NCBI RefSeq assembly: GCF_019704315.1
Contig: NZ_AP024597.1
Location: forward strand, 2,578,501 to 2,642,500
DNA length: 64,000 nt
Direction of reading: 5' to 3'
Source: Stygiolobus caldivivus
GTDB taxonomy: Archaea; Thermoproteota; Thermoprotei_A; Sulfolobales; Sulfolobaceae
Positions 51,159 through 61,007 of the stretch are shown in pieces. How positions within the stretch are numbered: the first letter of the stretch is position 1; each line of letters begins with the position of its first letter. The position numbers and the translations under genes are program-made. Below the pieces are notes generated by a model. The model worked only from the letters and a program-made list of their open reading frames with translations. It was not told the origin of the DNA and ran no database searches.

Positions 51159-51553
51159 TTAAGCTTAGCTATGAGGAAGCTATGAAAATAGCTGATAATC
51201 TCTGGTTCAGGCATACTGATTCTACTATTATAGCGGTTTTACAAGACGTAGAATCCAAAGAAGTCTTAATGGTAGGGCATATGAATAGGGAAGCGTTTAT
51301 AAAAACTCTTACGCAGGGTTATGCCCATTTCTGGTCTATAAGCAGGAAAAAACTATGGTTGAAAGGGGAAACAAGCGGGCATTACCAGATTGTAGAAGGG
51401 TTTAAAATAGACTGTGATGGGGACGCTATAGTGCTTTTTGTTAAGTCAGTAGGACCTGTTTGTCATACGGGTAATAAGACCTGTTTTTATAGATCTTATA
51501 GCGATTTAGTTAGTGATTTAAATAAAGAAAAAGAATTAGGCGTAAAGAGTTAA
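51155..51553 (+). CDS. hisI: Phosphoribosyl-AMP cyclohydrolase
   Basis: Third step of the pathway (132 aa). The zinc/magnesium site residues are in IDCDGDAIV and VCHTGNKTCFYRS, with WSISRKKLWLKGETSGH upstream, all family hallmarks. The frame opens at GTG 51143 but ATG 51155 (ATGA overlap with hisH) is preferred. Last gene of the his operon, which therefore contains all nine activities except histidinol-phosphate phosphatase. Confidence 0.95.
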   Translation: MIKLSYEEAMKIADNLWFRHTDSTIIAVLQDVESKEVLMVGHMNREAFIKTLTQGYAHFWSISRKKLWLKGETSGHYQIVEGFKIDCDGDAIVLFVKSVGPVCHTGNKTCFYRSYSDLVSDLNKEKELGVKS

Positions 51554-51586
51554 TACTTGTTTTAACATATTTTAACTGGGTTAAAG

Positions 51587-51988
51587 ATGGTAGAGGTCAA
51601 TAAAGAGGAGTGGAAAAAGAAAATTATGGAAGCGCTAACTCAAGTTTACGATCCTGAAATACCCGTCGATATAGTGAACTTAGGGTTGATCTATGAGTTG
51701 AAAATCTCAGATGAAGGGGACGTATACATAAAACTCGGTCTAACTGCACCAGGTTGCCCGGTAGTGGACGACTTAATATATACAGTAGAGCAGGTCATAA
51801 AAGAGACCGTCCCAGCTAAATCAGTAGAAGTAGATATAGATTTAGAGACTGTTTGGTCTCCTTTAAAAATGACACCAGAAGGGAGAGAGAAATTTAAGAA
51901 ATTGTATGGCTATGATATAGTAGAGATGTGGGTTCAAACCTACGGACTACCAACTGAAGATACACAACAACAGGAACAGAAGGCATAA
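51587..51988 (+). CDS. MIP18/DUF59 family protein (iron-sulfur assembly-related)
   Basis: A 133-residue protein with one DUF59 domain: ALTQVYDPEIPVDIVNLGLIYEL is diagnostic, and LTAPGCPVVDDLI carries the conserved Cys. Relatives (SufT, MIP18, PaaD) help insert Fe-S clusters into target proteins. The tail is Gln-rich (TQQQEQKA), similar to the zinc ribbon protein at 5905. It starts 33 nt after hisI and may be transcribed from read-through, but has no metabolic link to histidine. Confidence 0.87.
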   Translation: MVEVNKEEWKKKIMEALTQVYDPEIPVDIVNLGLIYELKISDEGDVYIKLGLTAPGCPVVDDLIYTVEQVIKETVPAKSVEVDIDLETVWSPLKMTPEGREKFKKLYGYDIVEMWVQTYGLPTEDTQQQEQKA

Positions 51989-52012
51989 AATCTTTTCACC
52001 TATTTCTTACTT

Positions 52013-53377
52013 GTGTCTTGGAGTATATTGGAACTACTAAGAACCAACCCTGAAAAACTGAAGGAAAGTATAAAAAGGCGGTTTATAGACGTTTCTCTTG
52101 TTGACAAAGCATTAGAACTAGATAAGGAATGGAGGGCTACACTACAAGAGGTAGAGAGGTTAAGGCACGAACATAATGTAATTAGTTCCCAAATTCCCAA
52201 AGCTCCTAAGGAACAAAAGCAAGAACTCATTAAGAAAGCAAAAGAATTATTGAAAATTCTAGAAGATAAAGAGAAACAGTTGCAGAAGATAGAAGAGGAA
52301 AGAGATCAGATTTTATCCGAGTTACCAAATATTGTAGACGACTCCGTACCTTTAGGCCCAGACGAGAACTACAGCGTCCCGGTTAAAGTATGGGGAAAGT
52401 TTAAAGTATATGAGAAAGATGTAGAAGAATTTTTGAAACAAGTAAAGGGCCTAAATCCAAATTACGAAGTAATAAAGTGGAAACCTATAGGACATGCTGA
52501 TATGCTTGAAAATGTTTTAAAACTCGGGGATACCAAGAAAGCGGGAGAGATAGCCGGGTCAAGGTTCTATTATTTATTTAACGATATAGTTTGGCTTGAT
52601 ATTGCATTATTAAACTATGCCATAGATACTATGACTTCTAAAGGCTATACGCTAGTTTTGCCCCCTTATATGTTAAGGGGAGAAGTTATAAAGAGCGTGA
52701 TTGACCTAGATACTTTTAAAGATGCTATATATAAGATCGAAAATGAAGATTTATATCTAATAGCTACTGCAGAACATCCTATTGCAGCTTTGTTCTATAA
52801 AGAAGACATTCCGAGAGAGAAATTACCTTTGAAATTTGTAGGAGTAAGCCCAGCATTCAGAAAAGAAGCTGGTGCTGCCAACAAGGATTTAAAGGGGATC
52901 TTTAGAGTACACCAGTTCCACAAAGTAGAACAGTTTATCTTTTCACCGCCTGAGGACAGCTGGAAATACCATGAAGAGTTACTTTCTAATGCAGAGCAAA
53001 TATTTCAGGGACTGGAATTGCCATATAGGGTTATAAACATAGCCTCAGGAGACTTAGGTTCATGTGCAGCTAAAAAGTATGACTTAGAAGTATGGATGCC
53101 GGCACAAGCTAAATTTAGGGAAATGGTAAGTTGTAGTAATTGTCTAGACTGGCAGGCATTTAGAATGAAGATAAGATACATAGACTATAAAAACAATAGA
53201 AAGGGTTATGTGCACACTTTAAATAGTACGGCTATAGCAAGCACTAGGACTATTACTGCCATCCTTGAAAACAACCAAAGAGAGGACGGAGTAGTAGAAA
53301 TTCCTAAGGTCTTAAGGAAATACCTAGAAGCATTCAGCGCAGCACCTAAAGACTATATATATCCTAAAAAAGATTGA
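52013..53377 (+). CDS. serS: Seryl-tRNA synthetase
   Basis: A class II synthetase (454 aa) of the common (bacterial/eukaryal-like) type, not the rare methanogen form. The N-terminal ~120 residues form the long antiparallel coiled coil that grips the tRNA-Ser variable arm ([19 protein letters not shown]). Motif 2: [24 protein letters not shown] in part; motif 3: [20 protein letters not shown]. Start is GTG at 52013 ([16 protein letters not shown], as in Sulfolobus). It is tail-to-tail with the radical SAM gene, with no intergenic base. Confidence 0.96.
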   Translation: MSWSILELLRTNPEKLKESIKRRFIDVSLVDKALELDKEWRATLQEVERLRHEHNVISSQIPKAPKEQKQELIKKAKELLKILEDKEKQLQKIEEERDQILSELPNIVDDSVPLGPDENYSVPVKVWGKFKVYEKDVEEFLKQVKGLNPNYEVIKWKPIGHADMLENVLKLGDTKKAGEIAGSRFYYLFNDIVWLDIALLNYAIDTMTSKGYTLVLPPYMLRGEVIKSVIDLDTFKDAIYKIENEDLYLIATAEHPIAALFYKEDIPREKLPLKFVGVSPAFRKEAGAANKDLKGIFRVHQFHKVEQFIFSPPEDSWKYHEELLSNAEQIFQGLELPYRVINIASGDLGSCAAKKYDLEVWMPAQAKFREMVSCSNCLDWQAFRMKIRYIDYKNNRKGYVHTLNSTAIASTRTITAILENNQREDGVVEIPKVLRKYLEAFSAAPKDYIYPKKD

Positions 53378-54901
53378 TCACTTTCTGAGATAGCCCTCTA
53401 ACTGTGCTTCTACTTTTTTCATCTGGCTCTTCGCAACTCTCAGGAAAAGCTTAAGCGTTAACCTAACAGGCATATATATCGGTGATTTGAGGTAAAACCT
53501 GTTGAGTATGTCCTCAGCCCAATACACGTCGTGCCAGAACACTTTCTTGTAAAGCTCTATATGAGCATCGTTTAGCTTAACTTGGGTGAACCAGTCCTTG
53601 TTCTTAAAATACCCCATAGGTACAAAGAACATAGGTACTAAAATACTCCTGTAAGGCCTTAGGTTATCGACCAATTCAATAGTCTTATAAACGTCGTCTT
53701 CAGTCTCTTCTGGGAGACCTACTATCATAGTTCCAGCTGGGACTATATTATGCTCATGCATTATTTTGAAGGCTTCTTCAACTGTCTCAGGGTACTCGTC
53801 CACCTTATATGGTGCTGACTTTGCGGGCATTATCTCCTTAGCCAATCTAGAGGAACCGGTTTCAATACCTACTTCAACACCCAAGTAATTCTGGTTTCCG
53901 TCTTCGTATATGATTTCTGTGAGTTTTGATATTAGGCCATATTTTTCTTCAGAATAGCGTATAGCTGCTAGGCTAGCGTGGCTCCACGCTATACTTTTAT
54001 AGTATTTCTTTACAAGCTTATGGAGTTTTATAAGGGGTTCTGGCCTTGGGTATATTCCTACTGCACCGTAAAATAGTACGTCATCACTATGTACAACTCC
54101 GTGTTTTACTCCGTTCTTGACATTAACTTGCAGCTCTCTCTCTATTTTTTCTAAAGGATAATACCTAGTCGGTCTTAGTGTAACGGAGCAAAACCTGCAA
54201 GACCTAGCGCAACCCCTCATTATCTCGATGAGGCCGTTTACGCTGGCCCCTTTGATTTCCGGTATTTGGTCAACTGACGGTGCCTCGTCAGCACCTATAT
54301 ATACGTATTTAGGTAGTGGTTCATTGTTCATTATTTTTTCTGCTAGTTTTACTATATACGTATCTGCTTCGCCATCAACTAAGGTATCTACCCCGATTTC
54401 TTCTATCATGTCTGTTTTCCACAACCACTGCCATACTGACGGTCCTCCGGCTATAATTTTCATTCCTTTTTGTTTAGCTTCTTTTATCTCAGGTTTATGT
54501 ATGAGTTCTTGGAAACTCTTGTAATTTACTGGTTCTTTTTTAGTTATACCCCACCACGTAGAAGAAGGCGGGCCAAATGCGAAATAGTCATGGTGAGAAA
54601 GCATTAGAGCTTTTGCATCGGGTAAATATTTGTGTAAATGATCGGGGTCAATTATAGCTGCTTTAAATCCAGCATCTATTAAGGCTGCTTCTATTTTTCT
54701 CATCCCATAAGGTGCTTCTCGTGGCCTGCCTAGTTCATCTGTTTTCATCTTAGGGCACGCTAACCATTTCCATGCTTTCTCAGGGATCCCTATGGCAGGC
54801 CCTGTACCTAAGAACCCTAAGAACTCTTTACCATGATGGTTGGTCATTAGGCATCTGTCGGTAGTTATAATAAAGTCAAATTTCTCTTCCAAAAAACTCA
54901 C
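53378..54901 (-). CDS. Radical SAM protein with B12-binding-like N-terminal domain
   Basis: A 507-residue radical SAM enzyme. The CxxxCxxC cluster motif is in [16 protein letters not shown] near residue 235. The N-terminal ~200 residues look like a cobalamin-binding-type Rossmann domain ([31 protein letters not shown]) but lack the DxHxxG cobalamin ligand motif. The barrel continues with [15 protein letters not shown] and [16 protein letters not shown]. Sulfolobales use such enzymes for tetraether lipid ring formation, but also others; the substrate here is unknown. Start GTG at 54901. No extra cysteine clusters. Confidence 0.82.
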   Translation of the reverse strand: MSFLEEKFDFIITTDRCLMTNHHGKEFLGFLGTGPAIGIPEKAWKWLACPKMKTDELGRPREAPYGMRKIEAALIDAGFKAAIIDPDHLHKYLPDAKALMLSHHDYFAFGPPSSTWWGITKKEPVNYKSFQELIHKPEIKEAKQKGMKIIAGGPSVWQWLWKTDMIEEIGVDTLVDGEADTYIVKLAEKIMNNEPLPKYVYIGADEAPSVDQIPEIKGASVNGLIEIMRGCARSCRFCSVTLRPTRYYPLEKIERELQVNVKNGVKHGVVHSDDVLFYGAVGIYPRPEPLIKLHKLVKKYYKSIAWSHASLAAIRYSEEKYGLISKLTEIIYEDGNQNYLGVEVGIETGSSRLAKEIMPAKSAPYKVDEYPETVEEAFKIMHEHNIVPAGTMIVGLPEETEDDVYKTIELVDNLRPYRSILVPMFFVPMGYFKNKDWFTQVKLNDAHIELYKKVFWHDVYWAEDILNRFYLKSPIYMPVRLTLKLFLRVAKSQMKKVEAQLEGYLRK

Positions 54902-54947
54902 CTTCTATGACTTTAGGAACTTATATTTATAAAGACTCCTTTAAATA

Positions 54948-55184
54948 TCATTTAAGCACATTTCTAAGGACTCTTTTAACGTCATCTGGTAGTTTATCTC
55001 TTGAATCTACTGTCTGAACGTTAGATAAATCCTCATTCCATTCCTCTCCTTCTTCTAATTTTATATTTTTTAACGTCTGGAAAATATATATCTTTTCTCC
55101 TCTTTCATTTCTAGCTTGTTGAACTAGTATTTCCTCTCTTCCTATTTTTACAATGTATTTACTTTCGACGTTAGATATCTTCAT
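54948..55184 (-). CDS. Small conserved protein of unknown function
   Basis: A 78-residue protein with two beta-hairpin-like stretches (KYIVKIGREEILVQQARN and KIYIFQTLKNIKLEEG) and a helical end (DDVKRVLRNVLK). No cysteine, no membrane segment. Its ATG is 58 nt from the divergent HIT gene. Not recognised; the regular strand pattern and good gene context make it a real gene. Confidence 0.6.
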   Translation of the reverse strand: MKISNVESKYIVKIGREEILVQQARNERGEKIYIFQTLKNIKLEEGEEWNEDLSNVQTVDSRDKLPDDVKRVLRNVLK

Positions 55185-55242
55185 GGTACTTCCTTTAACA
55201 CTTATAGGGATTAAAGCTTTAACTTTAATGTCGGGGAAAACA

Positions 55243-55662
55243 ATGGACTCTTGTGTATTCTGTAAAATAGTAAAAGGCGAATTGAAATCGCAGAAAGTTT
55301 ATGAAGATGAAAATGTGATTGCATTTCTAGATATAAACCCGATTCATAAAGGTCATACACTAGTTATAAGTAAGAAACATTATGATAATATCTATGAAAT
55401 CCCTGAGGAAGAGTTAGAAAAACTAATAGTGGTGGTGAAAAAAGTTGCAATTGCAATAAAAAAATTAGGGGCAGACGGAGTTAATATAGTCCAAAATAAC
55501 GATGAAGCCGCAGGTCAACGTGTTTTTCATATACATTTTCATGTAGTCCCGCGGTATCACGGTGATAAGATTAAGATCGACACAATAGAAGATAGGACCA
55601 GATATAAGGACGAAGCTGAGATGAGAGACTATGCGGAGAAGATTAGGAGATTCCTAGTTTAA
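55243..55662 (+). CDS. HIT family nucleotide hydrolase/transferase
   Basis: A 139-residue histidine-triad protein of the Hint/Fhit type, cleaving nucleoside phosphoramidates or dinucleotides. The triad is HIHFHVVPR (HxHxHxx). N-terminal CVFCKIVKGEL has the CxxC found in zinc-binding HINT members; FLDINPIHKGHTLVISKKH is diagnostic. The frame is open further upstream, but ATG 55243 gives MDSCVFCKIV, and a TTTAACTT box about 25 nt before it supports a leaderless start there. Confidence 0.9.
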   Translation: MDSCVFCKIVKGELKSQKVYEDENVIAFLDINPIHKGHTLVISKKHYDNIYEIPEEELEKLIVVVKKVAIAIKKLGADGVNIVQNNDEAAGQRVFHIHFHVVPRYHGDKIKIDTIEDRTRYKDEAEMRDYAEKIRRFLV

Positions 55663-55968
55663 CTACTCCTCTTCTGATTCTTCACTCTCTTCAAATTCCT
55701 CCCTAAGCAGTTCTAGCCCTATTTCCTTATAATATTCTTCTCTTTCTTGCTCTAGTTGATCCTCTTCAAGTTTCCTTTCCCCTTTATCGCTTACAAGTGA
55801 TGTTGTAAGTACTTTATTGTTTTTATCTATCTTCTCTTTTACACTATATTCCTTCTTAGCTTTCTCGCTTAGCTCCTTTTCGTATCCGCATTTGTTGCAT
55901 TTTAATACCTCCTTACCATCCTTCTTGGTCGGTACTAGTACTCCACCACATTTAGGACAGAACTGCAT
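55663..55968 (-). CDS. TFS/RPB9-like zinc-ribbon protein with acidic tail
   Basis: A 101-residue protein whose first 33 residues are a zinc ribbon, MQFCPKCGG...LKCNKCGYE, like the N-terminal domain of archaeal transcript cleavage factor TFS and RNA polymerase RPB9. The C-terminal TFIIS-type ribbon with the catalytic DE pair is missing; instead there is a charged linker and an acidic tail (EESEESEEE). It could bind RNA polymerase without cleavage activity. Ends exactly abut the HIT gene stop. An inverted repeat flanks its TATA box. Confidence 0.72.
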   Translation of the reverse strand: MQFCPKCGGVLVPTKKDGKEVLKCNKCGYEKELSEKAKKEYSVKEKIDKNNKVLTTSLVSDKGERKLEEDQLEQEREEYYKEIGLELLREEFEESEESEEE

Positions 55969-55992
55969 TAATTGGTCACCATATATTCTAGT

Positions 55993-56020
55993 AAAGCCTA
56001 GAAAGTGTATAAAAGGCTTT
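55993..56020. promoter_or_regulatory. Inverted repeat around the TATA box of the TFS-like gene
   Basis: AAAGCCT (55993-55999) and AGGCTTT (56014-56020) are perfect 7-bp inverted arms separated by 14 bp. The minus-strand TATA-like TTTTATAC (56014-56007) lies between the arms, about 26 nt before a start near 55984 and 40 nt before the ATG at 55968. Such a site could hold a dimeric repressor blocking TBP. The partner protein is unknown. Confidence 0.45.
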
Positions 56021-56117
56021 TGCTCATGTTGGCTGATCCTAGGTTAACTCCTTTATAAAACAGGATTATAATGAAGTATAATCTACGGGAATTTCACAGT
56101 AAGAAAGATATAAAAAA

Positions 56118-56585
56118 CTAGACGATTTTAATTCTAGGATCTTCTTTAACCACGTTTAATACTATACTGGTGTGCGTTCTTTCTACCTTGGGGTTCTTTA
56201 ACAAGCTTTTCAAGAAATTATCTAGGTCTTCTACATTTCTAAATTTAGCCACAATAGCGACATCATACTCTCCTACTATATCATAGACCAGGATTACATT
56301 ATCTAAATTAGCTATTTCCCTTTCAAATTCCACTAAGTGTTTCCCGTCTACTTTAGCCATTATTATGCTTGTAAGGGAGTAACCTAGCTTAGAATAGTCA
56401 ATTAACGCGGTAAAACCTTTGATTACTCCTTCTTGAACGAGCCTGAAAAGCCTATTATGAAGTGTTGCAGGTGATACATTCATCTCTTCAGCTAGTTTTC
56501 TTAGGCTTACTCTTGAGTCTTTTAATAATTCAATTAACAATTTCCTATCTACTGTGTCAATTTCAACACGTTTTCTATCAGACAT
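56118..56585 (-). CDS. Lrp/AsnC family transcriptional regulator
   Basis: A 155-residue regulator with an N-terminal helix-turn-helix ([23 protein letters not shown], recognition helix [13 protein letters not shown]) and a C-terminal RAM/ACT-like ligand domain ([18 protein letters not shown] and [18 protein letters not shown]). Lrp proteins bind amino acids and often control their own gene and biosynthetic genes. ATG 56585 preferred to TTG 56594; a minus-strand TTTTTTAAC box near 56617 gives a start at about 56591. Located near pyr, his and ilv genes, but targets cannot be read from sequence. Confidence 0.88.
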   Translation of the reverse strand: MSDRKRVEIDTVDRKLLIELLKDSRVSLRKLAEEMNVSPATLHNRLFRLVQEGVIKGFTALIDYSKLGYSLTSIIMAKVDGKHLVEFEREIANLDNVILVYDIVGEYDVAIVAKFRNVEDLDNFLKSLLKNPKVERTHTSIVLNVVKEDPRIKIV

Positions 56586-56643
56586 GAAGTTCAAGATTAT
56601 AATAATTTGCCCGTTAAAAAATTTTCATTTTAATAAGGGTTTG

Positions 56644-57246
56644 TCATACAAACTTAAGCTGAGATATACCGGCAAGTATTAACTGTATTCCAAACGCCGC
56701 TATAATGATAGCTGTAAACCTACCCGCGGCAACTGTCCCAGTTTCTCCTAAAGCTTTCACTATTAATGGCCCAACTAGCAAAGATAGGTATACTAAAATT
56801 GTGACCACTACACTACTAATAATTAACGTAAAAGGACTGTACGAAACTGAAAGAGTTACTAATGCCGTCATAGTACCCGGACCAACGAGTAATGGCGTGG
56901 CTATGGGAGTTATTAGTGCCTCTTCAAGCTTTCTGATAAACCTTAACTGTTGAAACCCACCCATAGTGTCTATTCCTAAGTAAACAAGTAAAATACCCCC
57001 AGCTATTTCTAAGGCTTGAGGAGAAATACCTAAAAAATCTAGTAAAGGTCTACCAATTATTGAAAATAATACTAAGAGGACCCCTATTGCTAGCGTTATT
57101 TTATTGACTACGAATTTCCAAGTTATCTTTTCCTCTTTAGAGGCTTCCTCATATACTGCTAGTAAGTAAGGGAGGACTGAAAAAGGATCTATAATTGCAA
57201 AAAGCTTTACCGTAATTATGGGAATTGGTGAAAATACGTCGGTCAT
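56644..57246 (-). CDS. MarC family integral membrane protein
   Basis: A 200-residue protein with six transmembrane helices, typical of MarC/YchE (SNARE-like duplicated three-helix unit). Conserved elements: [17 protein letters not shown] at the N-terminus, [13 protein letters not shown], and [19 protein letters not shown]. The function of the family is unknown despite its historical link to antibiotic resistance. ATG overlaps the previous gene's stop by 4 nt, so it is part of a unit with the two small genes downstream of pyrD. Confidence 0.88.
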   Translation of the reverse strand: MTDVFSPIPIITVKLFAIIDPFSVLPYLLAVYEEASKEEKITWKFVVNKITLAIGVLLVLFSIIGRPLLDFLGISPQALEIAGGILLVYLGIDTMGGFQQLRFIRKLEEALITPIATPLLVGPGTMTALVTLSVSYSPFTLIISSVVVTILVYLSLLVGPLIVKALGETGTVAAGRFTAIIIAAFGIQLILAGISQLKFV

Positions 57247-57545
57247 TCTAAGAGGCTTAAGACTTCTTTGAGAATTTTAATTCTTTCCTCTTTGTTTTCA
57301 GTAAAAGAAGCTAAAACTAATTTGCTCAACAGTTTGTATATTGTAGAGATCTCTTTCTTACACTGTTCATTACTTAATTGAAGTCCGTTTATCCTGCTTT
57401 CTAAGTTTTGTAGGGAATAAAGTAACTGGGCTACTATATCTTCTTCGTCATGTTCATGCTGATGATGATGCTCACCTTCAACCTCTCTCTGGATCTCAGC
57501 TATATCGTCTTCACTCTTTGGAATCTTGTCTATCCTGAACTTCAT
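57243..57545 (-). CDS. Small protein with histidine-rich segment, unknown function
   Basis: A 100-residue protein: residues 1-22 acidic/basic, then [14 protein letters not shown] (about 23-36), then a helical C-terminus with a coiled-coil-like pattern ([16 protein letters not shown]) and one Cys. The His cluster could bind metal such as nickel or zinc. It overlaps the preceding small gene by 35 nt and MarC by 4 nt. No family recognised. Confidence 0.65.
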   Translation of the reverse strand: MKFRIDKIPKSEDDIAEIQREVEGEHHHQHEHDEEDIVAQLLYSLQNLESRINGLQLSNEQCKKEISTIYKLLSKLVLASFTENKEERIKILKEVLSLLE

Positions 57546-57831
57546 CCTCTTCTCCTCCTTCCGTGTCTACGTTTCTTATTTCTTTCATATCAATATCTTG
57601 AATTATTAATTTATCTACGCCCATCTTAAGGTAATGCTTAATTACAATACTTATCTTACCTGCAGCCCTAACCGGTATACATTCGGTCTCAACTTCTTCA
57701 CCAGTTATAAGTTTGGCTACGACTTTAGCTTCCTTTTTTGATTCACCGCAATATTCCACGTTTACTGAAGCAATCTTACCCATGTAGAGTAATGACTCTA
57801 TATCTCTCCCTTTCATAGGGATTCTATTCAA
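57511..57831 (-). CDS. Small conserved protein downstream of pyrD
   Basis: A 106-residue protein with an alpha/beta start ([32 protein letters not shown]) and a strongly acidic C-terminus ([17 protein letters not shown]). No catalytic motif. It begins with TTG 57831 overlapping the pyrD stop (TTGA), or with ATG 57816, and overlaps the next gene by 35 nt, so it is probably translated as part of the pyr transcript. Function unknown. Confidence 0.65.
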   Translation of the reverse strand: MNRIPMKGRDIESLLYMGKIASVNVEYCGESKKEAKVVAKLITGEEVETECIPVRAAGKISIVIKHYLKMGVDKLIIQDIDMKEIRNVDTEGGEEDEVQDRQDSKE

Positions 57832-58736
57832 TTTCTCACTCCTATACCAATAACCTCTTCAATCTTTAATCCTTTCTCCTTAAGGTAGTTCCGAAAACCT
57901 AAACGTATATCATTAATTACTTGATAACCTCTATCGATTATTACAGTCCCCAACCCTACTAACTTGGCTCCGACAGCCATTAATTCTATAGCATCCTCCC
58001 ACGTGAATACTCCTCCCATACCTATTATTTCAGGTTTGTATTCTTTATATACATCATGGATTATTCTAACCGCTAACGGATGAATACATTTGCCAGAAAT
58101 ACCGCCTGTCCCATAACTTAATATAGGTTTAAACTCTTCTTTACTAATAGCCAGCCCTTTTATAGTATTTATAAGTGTCAGACCATTAGCGCCTCCTTCT
58201 AGAGCTTTCCCAGCTAATTCTATCGTATTATCCCAAGGACCTAACTTAACGAAGACCGGAAGAGAGGTAACCCCAGACACGTTTTTAACTATCTCTAGGG
58301 TAAACTTTGAGGTTGACTCACCATACCCCTTTCTATTAGGGCTACTCAAGTTTAGTTCTAGTATTTTGACTTTCTCTCCTAAGTTAATATTCTGTCTCCT
58401 TATATCCTCAATTTTTTCAGCAGATTTCATAATATCCTCCACACCGCTTCCACCAATACTTATTATTAGATTACAATCTCCCTTGACCTGAAATTCCCTT
58501 AACGTTTCTATCCCGGGGTTGCCGAGGCCTATCGCATTCATATAACACCCTTCTTCAAGCTTAATAACGGTTGGCGGTCTATGAGGCTCTAATGGAGATA
58601 GTGTCAAGGTCTTAGTAGTTATCCCTGAAATATCGTATTTAACGCAGACGTTACTTATGAACTTAGATACCAGAGGGATAATTCCTGAACTTATTATGAA
58701 CGGGTCTTTAAACTCTACATTAGCTACCTTTACCAA
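57828..58736 (-). CDS. pyrD: Dihydroorotate dehydrogenase, catalytic subunit (class 1B-like)
   Basis: FMN barrel enzyme (302 aa) oxidising dihydroorotate to orotate; class 1B enzymes use the PyrK subunit to pass electrons to NAD. Signatures: [28 protein letters not shown] (with Ser/Cys base region), [27 protein letters not shown] and the phosphate site [19 protein letters not shown]. Start is TTG at 58736, overlapping pyrC by 17 nt. Followed by two small unknowns and MarC. Confidence 0.93.
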   Translation of the reverse strand: MVKVANVEFKDPFIISSGIIPLVSKFISNVCVKYDISGITTKTLTLSPLEPHRPPTVIKLEEGCYMNAIGLGNPGIETLREFQVKGDCNLIISIGGSGVEDIMKSAEKIEDIRRQNINLGEKVKILELNLSSPNRKGYGESTSKFTLEIVKNVSGVTSLPVFVKLGPWDNTIELAGKALEGGANGLTLINTIKGLAISKEEFKPILSYGTGGISGKCIHPLAVRIIHDVYKEYKPEIIGMGGVFTWEDAIELMAVGAKLVGLGTVIIDRGYQVINDIRLGFRNYLKEKGLKIEEVIGIGVRN

Positions 58737-59880
58737 TTATGTTCACTCCCTTAATAGGATAAACGTCTTTACCGTCATAAGCTAATTTACCTTCAACTAT
58801 AACATGAGTAATTTTAGCCTCTAACGGGTAAAGGTCTAATGGTGTCTCGGTCACTTTACTAAACTTGGTTGAATATCTCCATGGTTCTCTCTTTATCACA
58901 GTAAAGTTTGCTGGAAAACCTTCTTTAATAAAACCAGATTTAATACCTACGATTTTAGCCGGGTTTTCAGCCAAGAGCTTTACAGCCTTGTTTATATCTA
59001 AGAGTCCCTTAAATACCAAGCTGTAAAGGAAAGGTGTTGTGAAGGAAACAGCAGCTATCCCAGGGGGGCATAATTCATAGTGCATTGACTTTTCTTTCTT
59101 AGTATGTGGGGCGTGGTCGCTAGCTAATGCATCAGTTTCGTGTAAGCCGATAAGAAGTAGTTCTAAGCGGGTTTTATAGTCCCTTATTGGTGGGTTAACC
59201 TTACTCAGGCAGTCCCTTTCCCCCTCGACCAACATATGGTGAGGTGTTATATCCGTGGAGAAGCCGAGGCTCTTAGCTAATCTTAAATTATCCAAGCTAG
59301 TTATGTGTGTTATATGCACCCTTCCTTTTACTAGATACAGCGAAGCCATTTCCATCCATTTAGTCCTTAACCTCCTATCAACAGTTAAGGCTAAAGGTAT
59401 TTCAGGATGTAGTATTTTCAACTTTTTACTATTTTCGAGGATCGCCTTAGTCTCTTCTTTCTCTAAATCTTCTGGAAAAATTTTATAACCTGCTATGGGC
59501 AATTGATCTATTTCAGTGAACTCGTTAGTAACTCCGCTATATATTCCGAAATCCGTTCTAGAGTATAAATCGAATTCTCTTAACCTTTCTATCACCCTTT
59601 GTTTAGTGTTAACGGGTGGTAAAGTATTAGGCATGTCAAATATTGTGCCGACACCTCCATATACAGCCTCGCTTGTAGCAGTGGCTACGGTTTCTTTATA
59701 AGATAGTTGTGCTCCCCTTACATGGACGTGTATATCTATCGAAGCGGGGACTATAAGTTCGTCTTGTTTAAACTCTATGTCAGGCTTGCACGACTTTCTA
59801 ATATCTTTGATGTCTCTATCGAAATTTATGCAGAGGTTAGAAACCTCACCCAGATAGTAGGCATTTCCCTTAATCCACAA
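58720..59880 (-). CDS. pyrC: Dihydroorotase
   Basis: Zinc amidohydrolase (386 aa) closing carbamoyl-aspartate to dihydroorotate, class I (PyrC type of archaea and Gram-positives). Metal motifs: DIHVHVRG (HxH), later His residues in [10 protein letters not shown] and ITPHHMLVE, and the catalytic Asp in [12 protein letters not shown]. The bridging carboxylated Lys of some dihydroorotases is replaced in class I by Asp; I see YKIFPED near 135. Starts with TTG 59880 overlapping pyrK by 11 nt. Confidence 0.93.
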   Translation of the reverse strand: MWIKGNAYYLGEVSNLCINFDRDIKDIRKSCKPDIEFKQDELIVPASIDIHVHVRGAQLSYKETVATATSEAVYGGVGTIFDMPNTLPPVNTKQRVIERLREFDLYSRTDFGIYSGVTNEFTEIDQLPIAGYKIFPEDLEKEETKAILENSKKLKILHPEIPLALTVDRRLRTKWMEMASLYLVKGRVHITHITSLDNLRLAKSLGFSTDITPHHMLVEGERDCLSKVNPPIRDYKTRLELLLIGLHETDALASDHAPHTKKEKSMHYELCPPGIAAVSFTTPFLYSLVFKGLLDINKAVKLLAENPAKIVGIKSGFIKEGFPANFTVIKREPWRYSTKFSKVTETPLDLYPLEAKITHVIVEGKLAYDGKDVYPIKGVNIIGKGS

Positions 59881-60499
59881 GTTCCTTCACTTCCACGAAA
59901 GGCCCTTCTATGCAAGGTAGAAGACCTTTATAGTTGCATTCACCGCATACTCCTAAATTACAGTTCATTTTAACCCACCTTACATATACCAAGGCTTTTT
60001 TAGGCAGAGAGGTTATTTCACTCTCAGGTACAGAAGCTATTATCAAGTCATAATTATCGTCAAGTTTTCTAACGTTTTCAAAACCTTCTATATTACATCC
60101 GTCAAGGCAAGCTACTCTTACGGTTATACCTCTTTTGCGAAGTTCCTTTAAAATGTACCTTAAGTCAAGGAAGTTAAACTTATTTTTTATTACTCCCAAT
60201 ACAGTCTTAATATTTGTTATTGTAATAGGTCTACCTAGCGGTCCTTTTACTAATACGTACTTCTTGCCCGTTAACTTTGAAATGATCCTCTCGCTCTCGA
60301 TATATAATGATAGATTCCTCGTATCTTCTTCATAATCCCCTACAGTTAGAGGTATTTCAGTCTCGCTAGGGAAAACTAGACTTATGTACTGTCCTAATCC
60401 AGGTTTATAAGGGTATTTCAAAATGACGTTATTCACTCCGTATGCGTGGTCAAAATGTACAGAGACTAATTGAGAATAAGTTAGTTCGCCAAAAGGCAT
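59870..60499 (-). CDS. pyrK: Dihydroorotate dehydrogenase, electron-transfer subunit
   Basis: FAD/[2Fe-2S] subunit (209 aa) that accepts electrons from PyrD. The C-terminal cluster cysteines CNLGVCGECNYKGLLPC (C-x4-C-x2-C-x7-C) are intact; the N-terminal half is a short ferredoxin-reductase-like FAD domain (KYPYKPGLGQYISLVF). It is ~40 residues shorter than bacterial PyrK, mostly in the NAD domain, so the acceptor may not be NAD. ATG 60499 chosen over TTG 60502. Overlaps pyrC. Confidence 0.85.
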   Translation of the reverse strand: MPFGELTYSQLVSVHFDHAYGVNNVILKYPYKPGLGQYISLVFPSETEIPLTVGDYEEDTRNLSLYIESERIISKLTGKKYVLVKGPLGRPITITNIKTVLGVIKNKFNFLDLRYILKELRKRGITVRVACLDGCNIEGFENVRKLDDNYDLIIASVPESEITSLPKKALVYVRWVKMNCNLGVCGECNYKGLLPCIEGPFVEVKELVD

Positions 60500-60503
60500 C
60501 AAC

Positions 60504-61004
60504 CTACACCGGTTTAGCTTGTGGGCTACCGAGGATCTGTTTTAATACGTCGTTCTCATTTATCTCTATTTCGCAATATTCACACCTCATTACAAGGGGT
60601 TTTGCCTTAATCGTCTTAAATATAGGTATTGCTTCAATATCGTTGTTAGTAATACAGTGGGGATTAGGGCATTTGAGGACTCCCTTTACAAGCGTAGGCA
60701 CTTTTAGCTGTTTTTTCTCCACTACTTCATAATCCCTTATTATGTTAATAGTTGCGGTTGGTGCAATTAGTGTAATTATGTTAGCTTCGTTTTCGTTTAC
60801 CTCCTTATCCTCAATTTTTACTATGTCCTTTTTACCTATTCTTTTGCTCTCTACGTTCAAGACTATTGCGACTCTAAGCCCTTCTGCACCAGTGATGTTA
60901 AGGACTTTTAATACTGCTAACGCCCTCCCTGCTGGTATGTGGTCTATTACTGTCCCATTTCTTATTTTGCTAACTAAGAGTTCTTTTTTTGTATTCACTT
61001 CCAT
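60504..61004 (-). CDS. pyrI: Aspartate carbamoyltransferase regulatory chain
   Basis: The allosteric chain (166 aa) that binds nucleotides and tunes PyrB. The N-terminal nucleotide-binding domain begins [20 protein letters not shown]; the C-terminal zinc domain has four Cys in CPNPHC and CEYCE-type pairs ([10 protein letters not shown] and MRCEYCEIE). It lies 3 nt after pyrB, so the two form the classic PyrBI holoenzyme. Confidence 0.95.
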   Translation of the reverse strand: MEVNTKKELLVSKIRNGTVIDHIPAGRALAVLKVLNITGAEGLRVAIVLNVESKRIGKKDIVKIEDKEVNENEANIITLIAPTATINIIRDYEVVEKKQLKVPTLVKGVLKCPNPHCITNNDIEAIPIFKTIKAKPLVMRCEYCEIEINENDVLKQILGSPQAKPV

Positions 61005-61007
61005 CGC

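Noticed and set aside
53378-54901. Assignment of the radical SAM protein as tetraether synthase (Tes)
   Set aside because: Tes-type enzymes have several extra cysteine clusters; only the three cluster cysteines and two isolated ones are present here.
56025-56059. Possible 11-codon leader peptide or small RNA on the plus strand between TFS-like and Lrp genes
   Set aside because: Two TATAAAA-like boxes exist on the plus strand but no downstream gene is in that direction; the boxes read better on the minus strand, and no C/D or H/ACA motif is seen.
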